64,000 nt of DNA. It comes from Streptomyces sp. WAC05374 (lineage in GTDB: Bacteria; Actinomycetota; Actinomycetes; Streptomycetales; Streptomycetaceae). A program made the translations under genes and the position numbers. The notes under the pieces are model-generated. The model saw only the letters and a list, made by a program, of their open reading frames with translations. It was not told the DNA's origin and made no database searches. The DNA is taken from positions 868,001 to 932,000 of the forward strand of contig NZ_SMNQ01000001.1 of the NCBI RefSeq assembly GCF_004353505.1, read 5' to 3'. Of this stretch, positions 8,660-17,602 are shown in pieces. Numbering within the stretch: position 1 is the stretch's first letter; each line of letters starts with the position of its first letter.

Positions 8660-9352
8660 CTACTCGGGGTCGCGGACCGTGATCCGCGCCCCGGGGCTCA
8701 GCTTCTCCAGCGACTCGGCGAGCTCGGCCCCGGCGGCCTGGAGCTCGCCGCGTGTCATGGGCGCCAGGCTCTCCAGCAGGAACAGCGCGTTGACCGACTG
8801 CTCGGTGAGGCGGGTGCGTACGCCCTGGCGCCAGTTCCAGCGGCGGCAGGTGACGCCCTCGTCGTCGCACCAGACCACCTCGCCGGCCTCGGGGTGCTCG
8901 ACGGTCTCCTCGCCCCCGGCGACGGTGACGAACGGCTCGGTCCCGGTGGCGCGGACGAGCCGCATCCCGCCGCGGATGCGGTCGGTGTCCTCGCCGCCGA
9001 CCGGGATCAGGTGGGCCACGCTGACGGCGTTGTAGGCGTCGACGAGCAGGTTGATGCGGGGCAGGCCGCCGTCGGCGAGGGCGCGCTTGGCGAGCGCCTC
9101 GGCGGAGTTGCGGGTACGGGACGGCTTGGCGCCGAACGCGCTGTAGGCCTCGCGCCAGGCGGCGACGTGCGGGTCCTCGTGCGGGGCGCGTCCGCCGAGG
9201 CGCTCGGCCAGGCGGCGGGCGGCGTCGTCCAGGAGGGCGGAACTGGCCGCGTCGCTGGGGCCGTTGACCAGTCCGCGGGCCTCGATGGCGAGATGGGTGA
9301 AGCCGGGGACGAGGGTGCGCACCTCGTCGGCCACGGTGAGCGTCAGGTTCAT
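8660..9352 (-). CDS. B3/B4 (PheRS beta-like) domain protein
   Basis: 230 aa, matching the free-standing B3/4 domain of phenylalanyl-tRNA synthetase beta chain: AWREAYSAFGAKPSRTRNSAEALAKR.. then LPRINLLVDAYNAVSVAHLIPVGGEDTDRI and GEVVWCDDEGVTCRRWNWRQG. Free-standing copies are thought to bind or edit misacylated tRNA or amino acids, but the role is unsettled. ATG 9352 lies 17 bp after the transglutaminase stop, so the two form an operon. Confidence 0.82.
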   Translation of the reverse strand: MNLTLTVADEVRTLVPGFTHLAIEARGLVNGPSDAASSALLDDAARRLAERLGGRAPHEDPHVAAWREAYSAFGAKPSRTRNSAEALAKRALADGGLPRINLLVDAYNAVSVAHLIPVGGEDTDRIRGGMRLVRATGTEPFVTVAGGEETVEHPEAGEVVWCDDEGVTCRRWNWRQGVRTRLTEQSVNALFLLESLAPMTRGELQAAGAELAESLEKLSPGARITVRDPE

Positions 9353-9369
9353 GGTCCGCCGTTCAGGGT

Positions 9370-9948
9370 TCACAGGTTCGTGGGGAGCGTCGCGTCCAGG
9401 TGGGGCCGGTCCCGGGCGGCCCGCAGGGCGCTCAGAACGACCGGGTGCGGTGTAGCGTACAACACCGGGTAGTCCACTTGGTTGGACTCGGGCCGTACGG
9501 TGAACGCCAGTTGCTCGCGGTCGGTACGGAACTGGGCGTCCACGCCGGGCCCGTTGCCGCGCGGGTCCTGCCGTACCCACCCCGGGCCACCCGGCAGCCT
9601 GACCGCGACGAGACCGTGCACCACGTCGAACCTCTGGTAGCACAGGGCGGCGGGCACGGACCGGGCGCGCAGCAGGGCGGCGAGCGCGTGGGACTTGGCG
9701 TAACAGATGCCGGTGCGCTGCTCCAGCACGTCGGAGGCGCGCCAGGTGACGCGCGGGTCGTCGGTGTCCATGGAGTGCGCGACGGTGTCGCGGACGTACT
9801 CGAAGGCCGCCCTGGCGTATGCGTATGCGTCGCCGTGTGCGGCGGCGAGGCGGTGCGCGACCTCGCGCACCCGCGGGTGCTCATGGTCGATGACGTCGTC
9901 GGCAGCGAGGTACGCCGAGAGTTCGGGGACCTGCTGGATCAGCTCCAT
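9370..9948 (-). CDS. Transglutaminase-like (papain-fold) domain protein
   Basis: 192 aa. The catalytic triad is visible: Cys in EQRTGICYAKSHALAALLRA, His in FDVVHGLVAVRLPG, Asp in WVRQDPRGN. No signal peptide, so the protein is probably cytoplasmic; related proteins act as amidases or proteases rather than true cross-linkers. It is followed at once by the B3/B4 gene. Ribosome site weak. A 12-bp palindrome lies upstream at 10003-10014. Confidence 0.87.
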   Translation of the reverse strand: MELIQQVPELSAYLAADDVIDHEHPRVREVAHRLAAAHGDAYAYARAAFEYVRDTVAHSMDTDDPRVTWRASDVLEQRTGICYAKSHALAALLRARSVPAALCYQRFDVVHGLVAVRLPGGPGWVRQDPRGNGPGVDAQFRTDREQLAFTVRPESNQVDYPVLYATPHPVVLSALRAARDRPHLDATLPTNL

Positions 9949-9967
9949 GGTGGCCGACCATAGGGAA

Positions 9968-10014
9968 GCGGCCGACCGGAGTCAATCAATTTCCGATCGG
10001 CCGCATACGTATGC
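9968..10014. promoter_or_regulatory. Inverted repeat and 12-bp perfect palindrome before the transglutaminase gene
   Basis: GCATACGTATGC (10003-10014) is a perfect palindrome 55 bp before the transglutaminase start and 3 bp from the end of the threonine-aldolase-like gene. An 8-bp inverted repeat GCGGCCGA/TCGGCCGC (9968-9975, 9997-10004) overlaps it and could form a hairpin ending the upstream transcript. Operator or terminator, or both. Confidence 0.4.
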
Positions 10015-10016
10015 AG

Positions 10017-11102
10017 TCAGCCCCTACCGTGCGTCATCTCTTCCTTGAGCGCCAGCACGAAGGCGTCGACGTCGTCCTCGGTGGTGTCGAAGGAGCACAT
10101 CCAGCGCACCACGCCGGCCGCCTCGTCCCAGAAGTAGAACCGGAACCGCTCCTGGAGCCGCCGGGTCACCTCCTGCGGCAGCCGCGCGAACACGCCGTTC
10201 GCCTGCACCGGGTAGAGGATCTCCACCCCGTCCACCGCGCGCACGCCCTCCGCCAGGCGCTGCGCCATGGCGTTGGCATGCCGGGCGTTGCGCAGCCACA
10301 GGTCCTTGGCGAGCAGCGCCTCGAACTGCACCGAGACGAACCGCATCTTGGAGGCGAGCTGCATGGACATCTTGCGCAGGTGCTTCATGTGGCGGGCCAC
10401 GTCCGGGTTGAGCGCGATCACGCACTCGCCGAAGAGCATGCCGTTCTTCGTCCCGCCGAACGACATGACGTCCACGCCGACCGCGTTGGTGAACGCCCGC
10501 ATCGGGACGTCCAGCGAGGCGGCCGCGTTGGCTATCCGGGCACCGTCGAGGTGCACCTTCATGCCCAGGCCGTGCGCGTGCTCGACGATCGCGCGGATCT
10601 CCTCCACCGTGTAGACGGTGCCCAGCTCGGTGTTCTGGGTGATCGAGACCACCTGCGGCATGGCGCGGTGCTCGTCCTCCCAGCCGAACGCCTGCCGGTC
10701 GATCAGCTCGGGCGTCAGCTTGCCGTCCGGAGTGGGGACGGTCAGCAGCTTCAGCCCGGCCATGCGCTCGGGCGCCCCGCCCTCGTCCACGTTGATGTGG
10801 GCGGACTCGGCGCAGATGACCGCGCCCCAGCGGTCGGTGAGCGACTGCAGGGCGGTGACGTTGGCACCGGTGCCGTTGAACACCGGGAACGCCTCGGCGG
10901 TCGGGCCGAAGTGGCTGTGCATGACCCGCTGGAGGTGCTCGGTGTACACGTCCTCGCCGTAGGCGACCTGGTGGCCGCCGTTGGCGAGGGCGAGTGCGGC
11001 CATGACCTCGGGGTGCGCGCCGGCGTAGTTGTCGCTGGCGAAGCCCCGGACGCCGGGGTCGTGGCGACGCCGTGCGTCGGTCCTGGCGGTGTCGGGGGTC
11101 AC
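10017..11102 (-). CDS. Threonine aldolase family PLP-dependent enzyme
   Basis: 361 aa. Features of the beta-eliminating lyase/threonine aldolase fold are clear: FASDNYAGAHPEVMAAL, YGEDVYTEHLQ, VFNGTGANVTALQSL, ESAHINVDEGGAPE, LHLDGAR-type site (KVHLDGARIANAA), and the PLP lysine in DVMSFGGTKNGMLFGE. The family cleaves L-threonine or other beta-hydroxy amino acids to glycine plus an aldehyde. GTG 11102 overlaps the preceding dehydrogenase stop by GTGA, so translation is coupled. Its position after an SDR and DUF6421 suggests a joint pathway on a hydroxyamino acid-type substrate; that is inference. Confidence 0.88.
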   Translation of the reverse strand: MTPDTARTDARRRHDPGVRGFASDNYAGAHPEVMAALALANGGHQVAYGEDVYTEHLQRVMHSHFGPTAEAFPVFNGTGANVTALQSLTDRWGAVICAESAHINVDEGGAPERMAGLKLLTVPTPDGKLTPELIDRQAFGWEDEHRAMPQVVSITQNTELGTVYTVEEIRAIVEHAHGLGMKVHLDGARIANAAASLDVPMRAFTNAVGVDVMSFGGTKNGMLFGECVIALNPDVARHMKHLRKMSMQLASKMRFVSVQFEALLAKDLWLRNARHANAMAQRLAEGVRAVDGVEILYPVQANGVFARLPQEVTRRLQERFRFYFWDEAAGVVRWMCSFDTTEDDVDAFVLALKEEMTHGRG

Positions 11103-11860
11103 GGCTTGGGGGTCAGCCACAGGCGCTGTCCATTCACTTCCCGGGCGGGCTTGTCCCAGACGGCGGCGATCTCGTCGGCCAGATCCTTGACGTCCGTGAA
11201 GCCCGCGAACTTCGCGTTCGGGCGCTCGGCGCGCATGGCGTCGTGCACCAGAGCCTTCACGATCAGGATCGTAGCCGCGGCCTTCGGGCCCTCTTCGCCG
11301 CCCGCCTTGCGGAAGGCGTCGCCGAGCGCGAGGGTCCACGCCTCGGCCGCCGCCTTGGAGGCCGAGTACGCGGCGTTCCCGGCGGTGGGCTTGCTGGCGC
11401 CGGAGGCGCTGACCAGCACGTAGCGGCCGCGGTCGCTGCGCAGGAGGCCGTCGTGGAAGGCGAGGGAGGTGTGCTGGACCGTGCGGATCAGCAGCTTCTC
11501 CAGCAGCGTCCAGTCGGCGAGGTCCGTCTCGGCGAAGGTGGCGCTGCCGCGCCAGCCGCCGACGAGGTGGACCAGGCCGTCCACGCGGCCGAACTCCTTC
11601 TCGGTCTTGTCCGCCCACTCGCGCGCCGCACCGAGGTCGAGCAGGTCGACGGTGTCACCGGTGACGGTGGCCCCGCCGTGCGCGTAGCGGGCCGCGTCGA
11701 CCGCCTCGGCGAGGCGCTCGGGGTCCGCGTCGGAGGCGACCACGGTCGCGCCCGCCTCCGCGAGCCGCAGCAGGGCGGCACGGCCGGCGGCGCCGCCCGC
11801 TCCGGCCACCGCGACGACAGCGCCCTCGAGCGGGCCGTTTCCGTTGCCCTTGCCGTTCAT
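11099..11860 (-). CDS. Short-chain dehydrogenase/reductase
   Basis: 253 aa Rossmann enzyme. The nucleotide loop is AVAGAGGAAGRAALLRLAEAG (Gly-rich, variant of TGxxxGxG), the Asp after beta2 is in VVASDADPERL, which suggests NAD, NAG is replaced by HLVGG, and the catalytic block shows Ser in VLVSASGAS and YSASK (Tyr-x3-Lys). ATG 11860 has GGAGGAG upstream. It is the middle gene of the DUF6421 - SDR - threonine aldolase-like operon; the variant Gly loop suggests a divergent subfamily. Confidence 0.87.
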   Translation of the reverse strand: MNGKGNGNGPLEGAVVAVAGAGGAAGRAALLRLAEAGATVVASDADPERLAEAVDAARYAHGGATVTGDTVDLLDLGAAREWADKTEKEFGRVDGLVHLVGGWRGSATFAETDLADWTLLEKLLIRTVQHTSLAFHDGLLRSDRGRYVLVSASGASKPTAGNAAYSASKAAAEAWTLALGDAFRKAGGEEGPKAAATILIVKALVHDAMRAERPNAKFAGFTDVKDLADEIAAVWDKPAREVNGQRLWLTPKP

Positions 11861-11886
11861 GGTCGTCGTCTCCTCCGTACGAGAGC

Positions 11887-13287
11887 TCACGCGGCGGCCT
11901 TCTCGCCGGCCTTGTCGGCCGTGATGCCCTTGGTGGAGGCGATCACGTTCTTGAGCTTCTTGGAGAGGGCCTCATAGAACATGCTCAGCGGAAACTCGTC
12001 CGGAAGCACGTCGTCGACCAGCTTGCGCGGCGGCAGGCTCAGGTCCAGCGCGTCGGGGCCCTTCGCCCAGCGCGAGCCGGGGTGCGGGGCGAGGTAGGTG
12101 GAGACCAGGTCGTACGCGGCGAACCAGTGGACCAGCTTCGGGCGGTCGATGCCGTCGCGGTAGAGCTGCTCGATCTCGCCGCAGAGCTGGTTGGTGATCT
12201 GCGGGGCCCGCTCCCAGTCGATCTTGAGCGTGTTGTCGGTCCAGCGCAGCACGTCGTGCTTGTGCAGGTACGCGAAGAGGAGCTGGCCGCCGAGACCGTC
12301 GTAGTTGCGGTTGCGGTCGCCGGTGACCGGGAAGCGGAACATCCGGTCGAACAGGACGGCGTACTGGACGTCCCGGCCGTGCGGGTGGCCCTCGCCCTCC
12401 AGCTTCACGGCCTCCTTGAAGGCGGTGAGGTCGCAGCGCAGCTCCTCCAGGCCGTACATCCAGAACGGCTGGCGCTGCTTGATCATGAAGGGGTCGAACG
12501 GCAGGTCACCGTGGCTGTGGGTGCGGTCGTGGACCATGTCCCAGAGCACGAACGCCTTCTCGCAGCGCTCCTGGTCGCCGAGCATCTCGCGGATGTCGTC
12601 CGGCAGGTCCATGCCCAGGATGTCCACCGCCGCCTCGGTGACGCGGCGGAAACGGGCGGCCTCGCGGTCGCAGAAGATGCCACCCCAACTGAAGCGCTCG
12701 GGGGCCTCGCGCACGGCGATGGTCTCCGGGAAGAGGACCGCCGAGTTGGTGTCGTAGCCCGAGGTGAAGTCCTCGAAGGTGATGCCGCAGAACAGCGGGT
12801 TGTCGTAGCGGGTCGCCTCCAGCTCGGCGAGCCACTCCGGCCAGACCATGCGCAGCACGACCGCTTCAAGGTTGCGGTCGGGGTTGCCGTTCTGGGTGTA
12901 CATCGGGAACAGCACCAGGTGCTGGAGGCCGTCGAGCCGGTTCGCGGCGGGCTGGAAGGCCAGCAGGGAGTCCAGGAAGTCGGGCACCGCGTAGCCGCCG
13001 CCGGCCCACTTGCGCACGTCGGCGACGAGCGCCCGGTGGTACGCCGTGTCGTGCGGGAGCAGCGGGGAGAGCTGCTCGACCGCGGCGACGACCCGGTCGA
13101 CGGTGGTGTCGACGAGGGCACGGCCGGGCGCGCCCTCGGCGCCGAAGTCGATGGAACCGTCCGCGGACTGCCAGGTGCGGATCTCTTCCACGGCATTCTT
13201 GAGCTCGGGCCACGCCGGGTGGTCGATCACCCTGGCGTCGGCGGTCACGTCCCCGCCCACTGCATCCTGCACAAGAATTTCCGTCAT
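11887..13287 (-). CDS. DUF6421 family protein of unknown function
   Basis: 466 aa, cytoplasmic, no signal peptide. I recognise the family only as a domain of unknown function conserved in actinobacteria. Striking residues: a His/Asp cluster WDMVHDRTHSHGDLPFDPF near the middle, followed by WMYGLEELRCDLTAF, which together look like a metal site (His, His, Asp/Glu) in a helical enzyme, and HLVLFPMYTQNGNPDRNLEAV. ATG 13287 has GGAGGAAG seven bases upstream. It leads an operon with the SDR (26 bp downstream) and the PLP enzyme. A -10-like TACGGT and -35-like TTGTGG with 18-bp spacing lie upstream on the minus strand. Confidence 0.8.
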   Translation of the reverse strand: MTEILVQDAVGGDVTADARVIDHPAWPELKNAVEEIRTWQSADGSIDFGAEGAPGRALVDTTVDRVVAAVEQLSPLLPHDTAYHRALVADVRKWAGGGYAVPDFLDSLLAFQPAANRLDGLQHLVLFPMYTQNGNPDRNLEAVVLRMVWPEWLAELEATRYDNPLFCGITFEDFTSGYDTNSAVLFPETIAVREAPERFSWGGIFCDREAARFRRVTEAAVDILGMDLPDDIREMLGDQERCEKAFVLWDMVHDRTHSHGDLPFDPFMIKQRQPFWMYGLEELRCDLTAFKEAVKLEGEGHPHGRDVQYAVLFDRMFRFPVTGDRNRNYDGLGGQLLFAYLHKHDVLRWTDNTLKIDWERAPQITNQLCGEIEQLYRDGIDRPKLVHWFAAYDLVSTYLAPHPGSRWAKGPDALDLSLPPRKLVDDVLPDEFPLSMFYEALSKKLKNVIASTKGITADKAGEKAAA

Positions 13288-13587
13288 CACACTTCCTCCA
13301 CGGGAGAACCTCGCGTCAAGGCACCGTATCCATGGGTGCTTCTCCGCCACAAGGGGAGCAGGAAGAAATTATCCTGCCGACCCCCCACCGAGGCCGCTGT
13401 TTTTCCTGTCCGAGGTGGGTGATGCAGCCGCATCCACGGAGTCCCTCCGTCCTGCCGGAGCCCGGCGCGACCCGCCGCGCCGCACTCCCAACGACGCGCC
13501 CACGCACGGGTGAAGACCGGTTCGGCACGCCGGGCGGCGCGGGTAGGACCGACCAGTCACCGCTGCCCCCTTTCCGGAGCCGTACGC

Positions 13588-13713
13588 ATGAGCATCCGTG
13601 CCGTCCTTGTCGCCGCCCTCCTCACCGGATTCGTCCTGGGCGTCGCCGCGCCCGGGCCGGATCACTCCTCTTCCCCGCGCGGGACGGGTTCCGTCCCGGG
13701 CGCGGATCGTTAG
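13588..13713 (+). CDS. Possible small exported or membrane peptide (41 aa)
   Basis: Short ORF MSIRAVLVAALLTGFVLGVA followed by a Pro/Ser-rich polar tail; hydrophobic start resembles a signal sequence or one membrane helix. GGAG lies nine bases upstream. Nothing else supports it, and the surrounding 490 bp between DUF6421 and the phosphodiesterase hold no other gene I can support. Confidence 0.3.
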   Translation: MSIRAVLVAALLTGFVLGVAAPGPDHSSSPRGTGSVPGADR

Positions 13714-13779
13714 GCTGCGACGGTGCCGCGTGTGGCACGGCACCGCGCGGTACCCGCCGTCGACGGAAGCGAGAAGATC

Positions 13780-14463
13780 TTGAGTTTCCTCACCATCGGT
13801 CATCGCGGAGTCATGGGTGTCGAACCGGAGAACACCCTGCGGTCCTTCGTCCGCGCCGAGCACGCGGGCATGGACGTCATCGAGCTGGACCTGCACCTGA
13901 GCAAGGACGGCGCCCTCGTCGTCATGCACGACGCCGAGGTGGACCGGACGACCGACGGCACCGGGGCGATCGCCGACAAGACCCTCGCCGAGCTGCGGGA
14001 GCTCGACGCCGGGCTCGGCGAGCGCGTCCCGGTGTTCGAGGAGGTCCTGGACGCCGTGCGGACCCCCCTCCAGGCGGAGATCAAGGACGTGGCGGCCGCC
14101 CGCGCGCTGGCCGAGGTCATGCGCCGGCGCGACCTGGCCGGGCGGGTGGAGGTCTCGTCGTTCCACGACGAGGCGGTCGCCGAGATCGCCCGGCTCGTGC
14201 CGGGGGTCCGGACAGTGCTGATCGCGAGCCACTGGGGCGACGACATCGTGGCGCGGGCGCGGGCCGTGGGCGCGGGCACGCTGGCGCTGGACATCCGGCG
14301 GCTCACGCTGGAGACCACCGAGCGGGCGCGCGCGGCGGGCCTGGGGGTCATCGCCTGGGTGGTCAACACGCCGCAGCACCTGCGGCTCGTCCGCGCCCTG
14401 GAACTGGACGGGGCGACCACCGACCACCCGGAGATCCGGCGTACGGGCCGCTTCACGGCCTGA
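13780..14463 (+). CDS. Glycerophosphodiester phosphodiesterase
   Basis: About 227 aa, the usual GDPD length. Catalytic pattern: TIGHRGVMGVEPENT (HRG...ENT), VIELDLHLSKDGALVVMHD (E-x-D, then HD), AEIKD in the middle and GVIAWVVNTPQHL at the C terminus. Hydrolyses glycerophosphodiesters to sn-glycerol-3-phosphate and an alcohol. No signal peptide, so cytoplasmic. TTG 13780 directly before the conserved block is preferred; GTG 13723 is an alternative start that adds 19 poorly conserved residues. A 12-bp stem hairpin follows. Confidence 0.88.
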   Translation: MSFLTIGHRGVMGVEPENTLRSFVRAEHAGMDVIELDLHLSKDGALVVMHDAEVDRTTDGTGAIADKTLAELRELDAGLGERVPVFEEVLDAVRTPLQAEIKDVAAARALAEVMRRRDLAGRVEVSSFHDEAVAEIARLVPGVRTVLIASHWGDDIVARARAVGAGTLALDIRRLTLETTERARAAGLGVIAWVVNTPQHLRLVRALELDGATTDHPEIRRTGRFTA

Positions 14464-14484
14464 CGGGCGCCGTCCCCGCCGCCA

Positions 14485-14518
14485 CGGCTCCGCCCGCCGT
14501 CCGCGCCGGGCGGAGCCG
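14485..14518 (+). terminator. Hairpin after the phosphodiesterase gene
   Basis: Perfect 12-bp stem CGGCTCCGCCCG with its complement at 14507-14518 and a 10-nt loop, 22 bp past the stop. No U-tract. Confidence 0.65.
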
Positions 14519-14635
14519 CCGCGTCCCGTCCGTCACAGGTGTAACCGGAATGCGCTCGGGAACCCGCGACCTGGATCCAGCAGGTCTTCTCGTACAGCGT
14601 GTCCCGGCCATTACCGGACACCGGAACGGACGCAT

Positions 14636-17353
14636 ATGAGCAGCGGTTTCATGGGTCCGGAGGGTTACGGCTCCGACCCCTTCAGCGAGTTTCTGGCCCG
14701 CTTCTTCGGGGGCGGGGCCGGATCGGCACCCGCGGGCGGGCGGCCCATCCCCCGGTACATCGACATAGGGCGCCTGATGAGCGAGCCCGCGCGCCGGATG
14801 GTGGGCGACGCCGCCTCGTACGCGGCCGAGCACGGCAGTACCGACCTGGAGACCGAGCACCTGCTGCGGGCCGCGCTCGCCACCGAGCCCACCCGCGACC
14901 TGATCGCCCGCGCGGGTGCCGACCCGGACGCCCTGGCCGAGGAGATCGACCGGACGGCCGGCGAGGGCCCGCCCCAGTCGCGGATCGCCGTCACGCCCGC
15001 CGTCAAACGGGCGCTGCTCGACGCCCACGACCTGGCGCGGCACACGGGCGCCTCGTACATCGGCCCGGAGCACGTGCTGGCGGCGCTCGCCTCCAACCCC
15101 GACTCGGCGGCGGGCCGCATCCTGAACGCCGCCAAGTTCGACCCGGGCTCCGTGCAGGGCTCCGGGGCCGGGCGCGGCGGACCGGGCCCCTGGGTGGGCG
15201 ACGCCGACCAGCGGCCGGCGCCGCAGCGCGGCACGCCGACGCTGGACAAGTACGGCCGCGACCTCACGGACATGGCCAAGGCGGGCCGGATCGACCCGGT
15301 GATCGGCCGGGACCTGGAGATCGAGCAGACCGTGGAGGTGCTGTCCCGGCGCGGCAAGAACAACCCCGTGCTGATCGGCGACGCCGGTGTCGGCAAGACG
15401 GCCATCGTCGAGGGGCTGGCCCAGCGCATCGCCGAGCATGACGTCCCGGACACCCTGCGCGACCGCAGGGTCGTCGCCCTGGACCTGTCCGGCGTGGTCG
15501 CCGGCACCCGCTACCGGGGCGACTTCGAGGAGCGGCTGAACGCCATCATCGAGGAGATCCGCACCCACTCCGGCGAGCTGATCGTCTTCATCGACGAGCT
15601 GCACACGGTCGTCGGCGCCGGCGCGGGCAGCGGCGGCGGCGACAGCGGCTCCATGGACGCGGGCAACATGCTCAAGCCCGCCCTCGCCCGGGGCGAGCTG
15701 CACGTCATCGGCGCGACGACGATGGAGGAGTACCGCCGCTACATCGAGAAGGACGCGGCCCTCGCCCGCCGGTTCCAGCCGATCCTGGTGCCCGAGCCGA
15801 GCCCCGAGGACGCCCTGGAGATCCTGCGGGGGCTCCAGGACCGCTACGAGGCCCACCACCAGGTCCGCTACACCGACGAGGCGCTGCAGGCCGCCGTGGA
15901 GCTGTCCGACCGGTACCTGACGGAGCGGTTCCTGCCCGACAAGGCCATCGACCTGATCGACCAGGCGGGCGCCCGGGTGCGGCTGCGCACGCACACGAAC
16001 ACCGACGTGCGGGCGCTGGAGCGGCAGGCGGAGCAGCTCGCCCGGGACAAGGACCAGGCGGTCGCCGCCGAGCAGTACGAGAAGGCGATGGAACTGCGCG
16101 ACCGCATCCAGGAGGTCACCGAGCGGATCAAGGCGGGACGGACCGCGCAGCCCGCCGGTGACGGGCCGGCCGTGGAGGTCACGGCGGAGGACATCGCCGA
16201 GGTGGTCAGCCGGCAGACCGGCATCCCGGTCAGCAGCCTCACCCAGGAGGAGAAGGAGCGGTTGCTGGGCCTCGAGGAGCACCTGCGCGAGCGGGTCATC
16301 GGCCAGGACGAGGCCGTCAAGGCCGTCTCCGAGGCGGTGCTGCGCTCCCGTGCGGGCCTCGCCGACCCCAGGCGCCCCATCGGCAGCTTCCTGTTCCTCG
16401 GCCCGACGGGCGTCGGCAAGACCGAACTGGCCCGGGCGCTGGCGGACGCCCTGTTCGGCAGCGACGAGCGGATGGTGCGGCTGGACATGAGCGAGTTCCA
16501 GGAGCGGCACACCGTCAGCCGGCTGGTCGGCGCCCCGCCCGGGTACGTGGGGCACGAGGAGGCCGGGCAGCTCACCGAGGCGGTGCGCCGTCATCCATAC
16601 TCGCTGCTCCTGCTGGACGAGGTGGAGAAGGCCCACCCGGACGTGTTCAACATCCTGCTCCAGGTGCTGGACGACGGGCGGCTGACCGACTCGCAGGGCC
16701 GCACGGTCGACTTCAAGAACACGGTCATCGTGATGACCAGCAACCTCGGCTCGGAGGCCATCGGCACCGGCCGCGGGATGCTCGGTTTCGGCGCCACGGA
16801 CAGCGAGGCGGACGACGAGGCGGTGCGGGAGCGGGCGCTGCGGCCGCTGCGCGAGCACTTCCGCCCCGAATTCCTCAACCGCATCGACGAGATCGTCCTC
16901 TTCCGGCGCCTCGACGAGGACCAGTTGCGCCGGATCACCGACCTGCTGCTGGAGGAGACCCGGCGCCGGATGCGCGGCCAGCACATCACGCTGGAGTTCG
17001 ACCCGGACGCCGTCGACTGGCTGGCCCGCCGCGGCCACCAGCCCGAGTACGGGGCACGCCCGCTGCGCCGGACGATCCAGCGCGAGGTCGACAACCGGCT
17101 GTCCCGGCTGCTGCTGGACGGACGCCTTCCGGCGGGCGCGCGGGTGCGGGTGACGGTCGGCAACGGGCGGCTCGCGTTCCACACCGACGAGCCGGCCGAC
17201 ACGGGTACCGAGGGACCGCCCGCCGGGGCCGGCACGGTGGGCAAGCCAGGGTCGATGGACCGGCCGCCGGGCACCGGGAGCCGGCCGGGCCCCTCGCTGG
17301 GCGGCCCGGGCTCACCGCTGGGCGAGGCGGGCGGCCCGCCACCCGCCGCCTAG
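14636..17353 (+). CDS. ClpC-type AAA+ unfoldase with Gly-rich N- and C-terminal tails
   Basis: 905 aa. After a Gly-rich leader (residues 1-45) comes the double Clp_N repeat, then AAA-1 with Walker [11 protein letters not shown] (about 247), Walker [16 protein letters not shown], a short middle domain with a UVR-like segment ([16 protein letters not shown]), and AAA-2 with [14 protein letters not shown] (about 588), [13 protein letters not shown] and the C-terminal D2 small domain ([16 protein letters not shown]). This is the class-1 Clp ATPase layout; the UVR segment and short middle domain fit ClpC rather than ClpB. It would unfold substrates for ClpP. The last 45 residues are Gly/Pro-rich. 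It differs from the essential ClpC in its N-terminal extension, so it is likely a paralogue. Its TAG stop is supplied by the end of the MITE-like element. Confidence 0.92.
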   Translation: MSSGFMGPEGYGSDPFSEFLARFFGGGAGSAPAGGRPIPRYIDIGRLMSEPARRMVGDAASYAAEHGSTDLETEHLLRAALATEPTRDLIARAGADPDALAEEIDRTAGEGPPQSRIAVTPAVKRALLDAHDLARHTGASYIGPEHVLAALASNPDSAAGRILNAAKFDPGSVQGSGAGRGGPGPWVGDADQRPAPQRGTPTLDKYGRDLTDMAKAGRIDPVIGRDLEIEQTVEVLSRRGKNNPVLIGDAGVGKTAIVEGLAQRIAEHDVPDTLRDRRVVALDLSGVVAGTRYRGDFEERLNAIIEEIRTHSGELIVFIDELHTVVGAGAGSGGGDSGSMDAGNMLKPALARGELHVIGATTMEEYRRYIEKDAALARRFQPILVPEPSPEDALEILRGLQDRYEAHHQVRYTDEALQAAVELSDRYLTERFLPDKAIDLIDQAGARVRLRTHTNTDVRALERQAEQLARDKDQAVAAEQYEKAMELRDRIQEVTERIKAGRTAQPAGDGPAVEVTAEDIAEVVSRQTGIPVSSLTQEEKERLLGLEEHLRERVIGQDEAVKAVSEAVLRSRAGLADPRRPIGSFLFLGPTGVGKTELARALADALFGSDERMVRLDMSEFQERHTVSRLVGAPPGYVGHEEAGQLTEAVRRHPYSLLLLDEVEKAHPDVFNILLQVLDDGRLTDSQGRTVDFKNTVIVMTSNLGSEAIGTGRGMLGFGATDSEADDEAVRERALRPLREHFRPEFLNRIDEIVLFRRLDEDQLRRITDLLLEETRRRMRGQHITLEFDPDAVDWLARRGHQPEYGARPLRRTIQREVDNRLSRLLLDGRLPAGARVRVTVGNGRLAFHTDEPADTGTEGPPAGAGTVGKPGSMDRPPGTGSRPGPSLGGPGSPLGEAGGPPPAA

Positions 17354-17602
17354 GGTCTTTCGTTCGGATCAGGCTGGAGCAGGGAGCGGCGCATGGTGCC
17401 TGGGGTCTCCCCAGGCCCGCCAGGGCCGAGGGGACGCATCGCAAGGCGGAGGTGGGGGTCCCCCCGCCGAAGGCAGGGGGAGGAGCCACTGCGGAGCATT
17501 GGCGACCGACGACAACGCCGCGAGGTGCGGTGTCCCGGGGGCACCTCCCAGCGAAGCTGGGGGAGCGCCGCGAGCCCAGCAAGGTCCGAACGAGAGGCCC
17601 TA
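17351..17602. mobile_element. MITE-like element with 20-bp terminal inverted repeats
   Basis: The left end at 17351 (TAGGGTCTTTCGTTCGGATC) and the inverted right end at 17602 (TAGGGCCTCTCGTTCGGACC) match at 17 of 20 positions. The element is 252 bp including the flanking TA/CTAG and encodes no transposase. Inside are GC-rich hairpins, including CTCCCAGC-gaa-GCTGGGGGAG near 17546-17567, of the kind scattered between Streptomyces genes. TA or CTAG at both edges fits an IS5/IS427-type target duplication; that assignment is inference. Both flanking genes use the element edge as a TAG stop codon. Confidence 0.72.

Noticed and set aside
14453-17182. 909-codon minus-strand open frame
   Set aside because: It is the antisense of the ClpC-type gene; the translation is Val/Leu/Gln/Arg-rich shadow sequence with no family motif.
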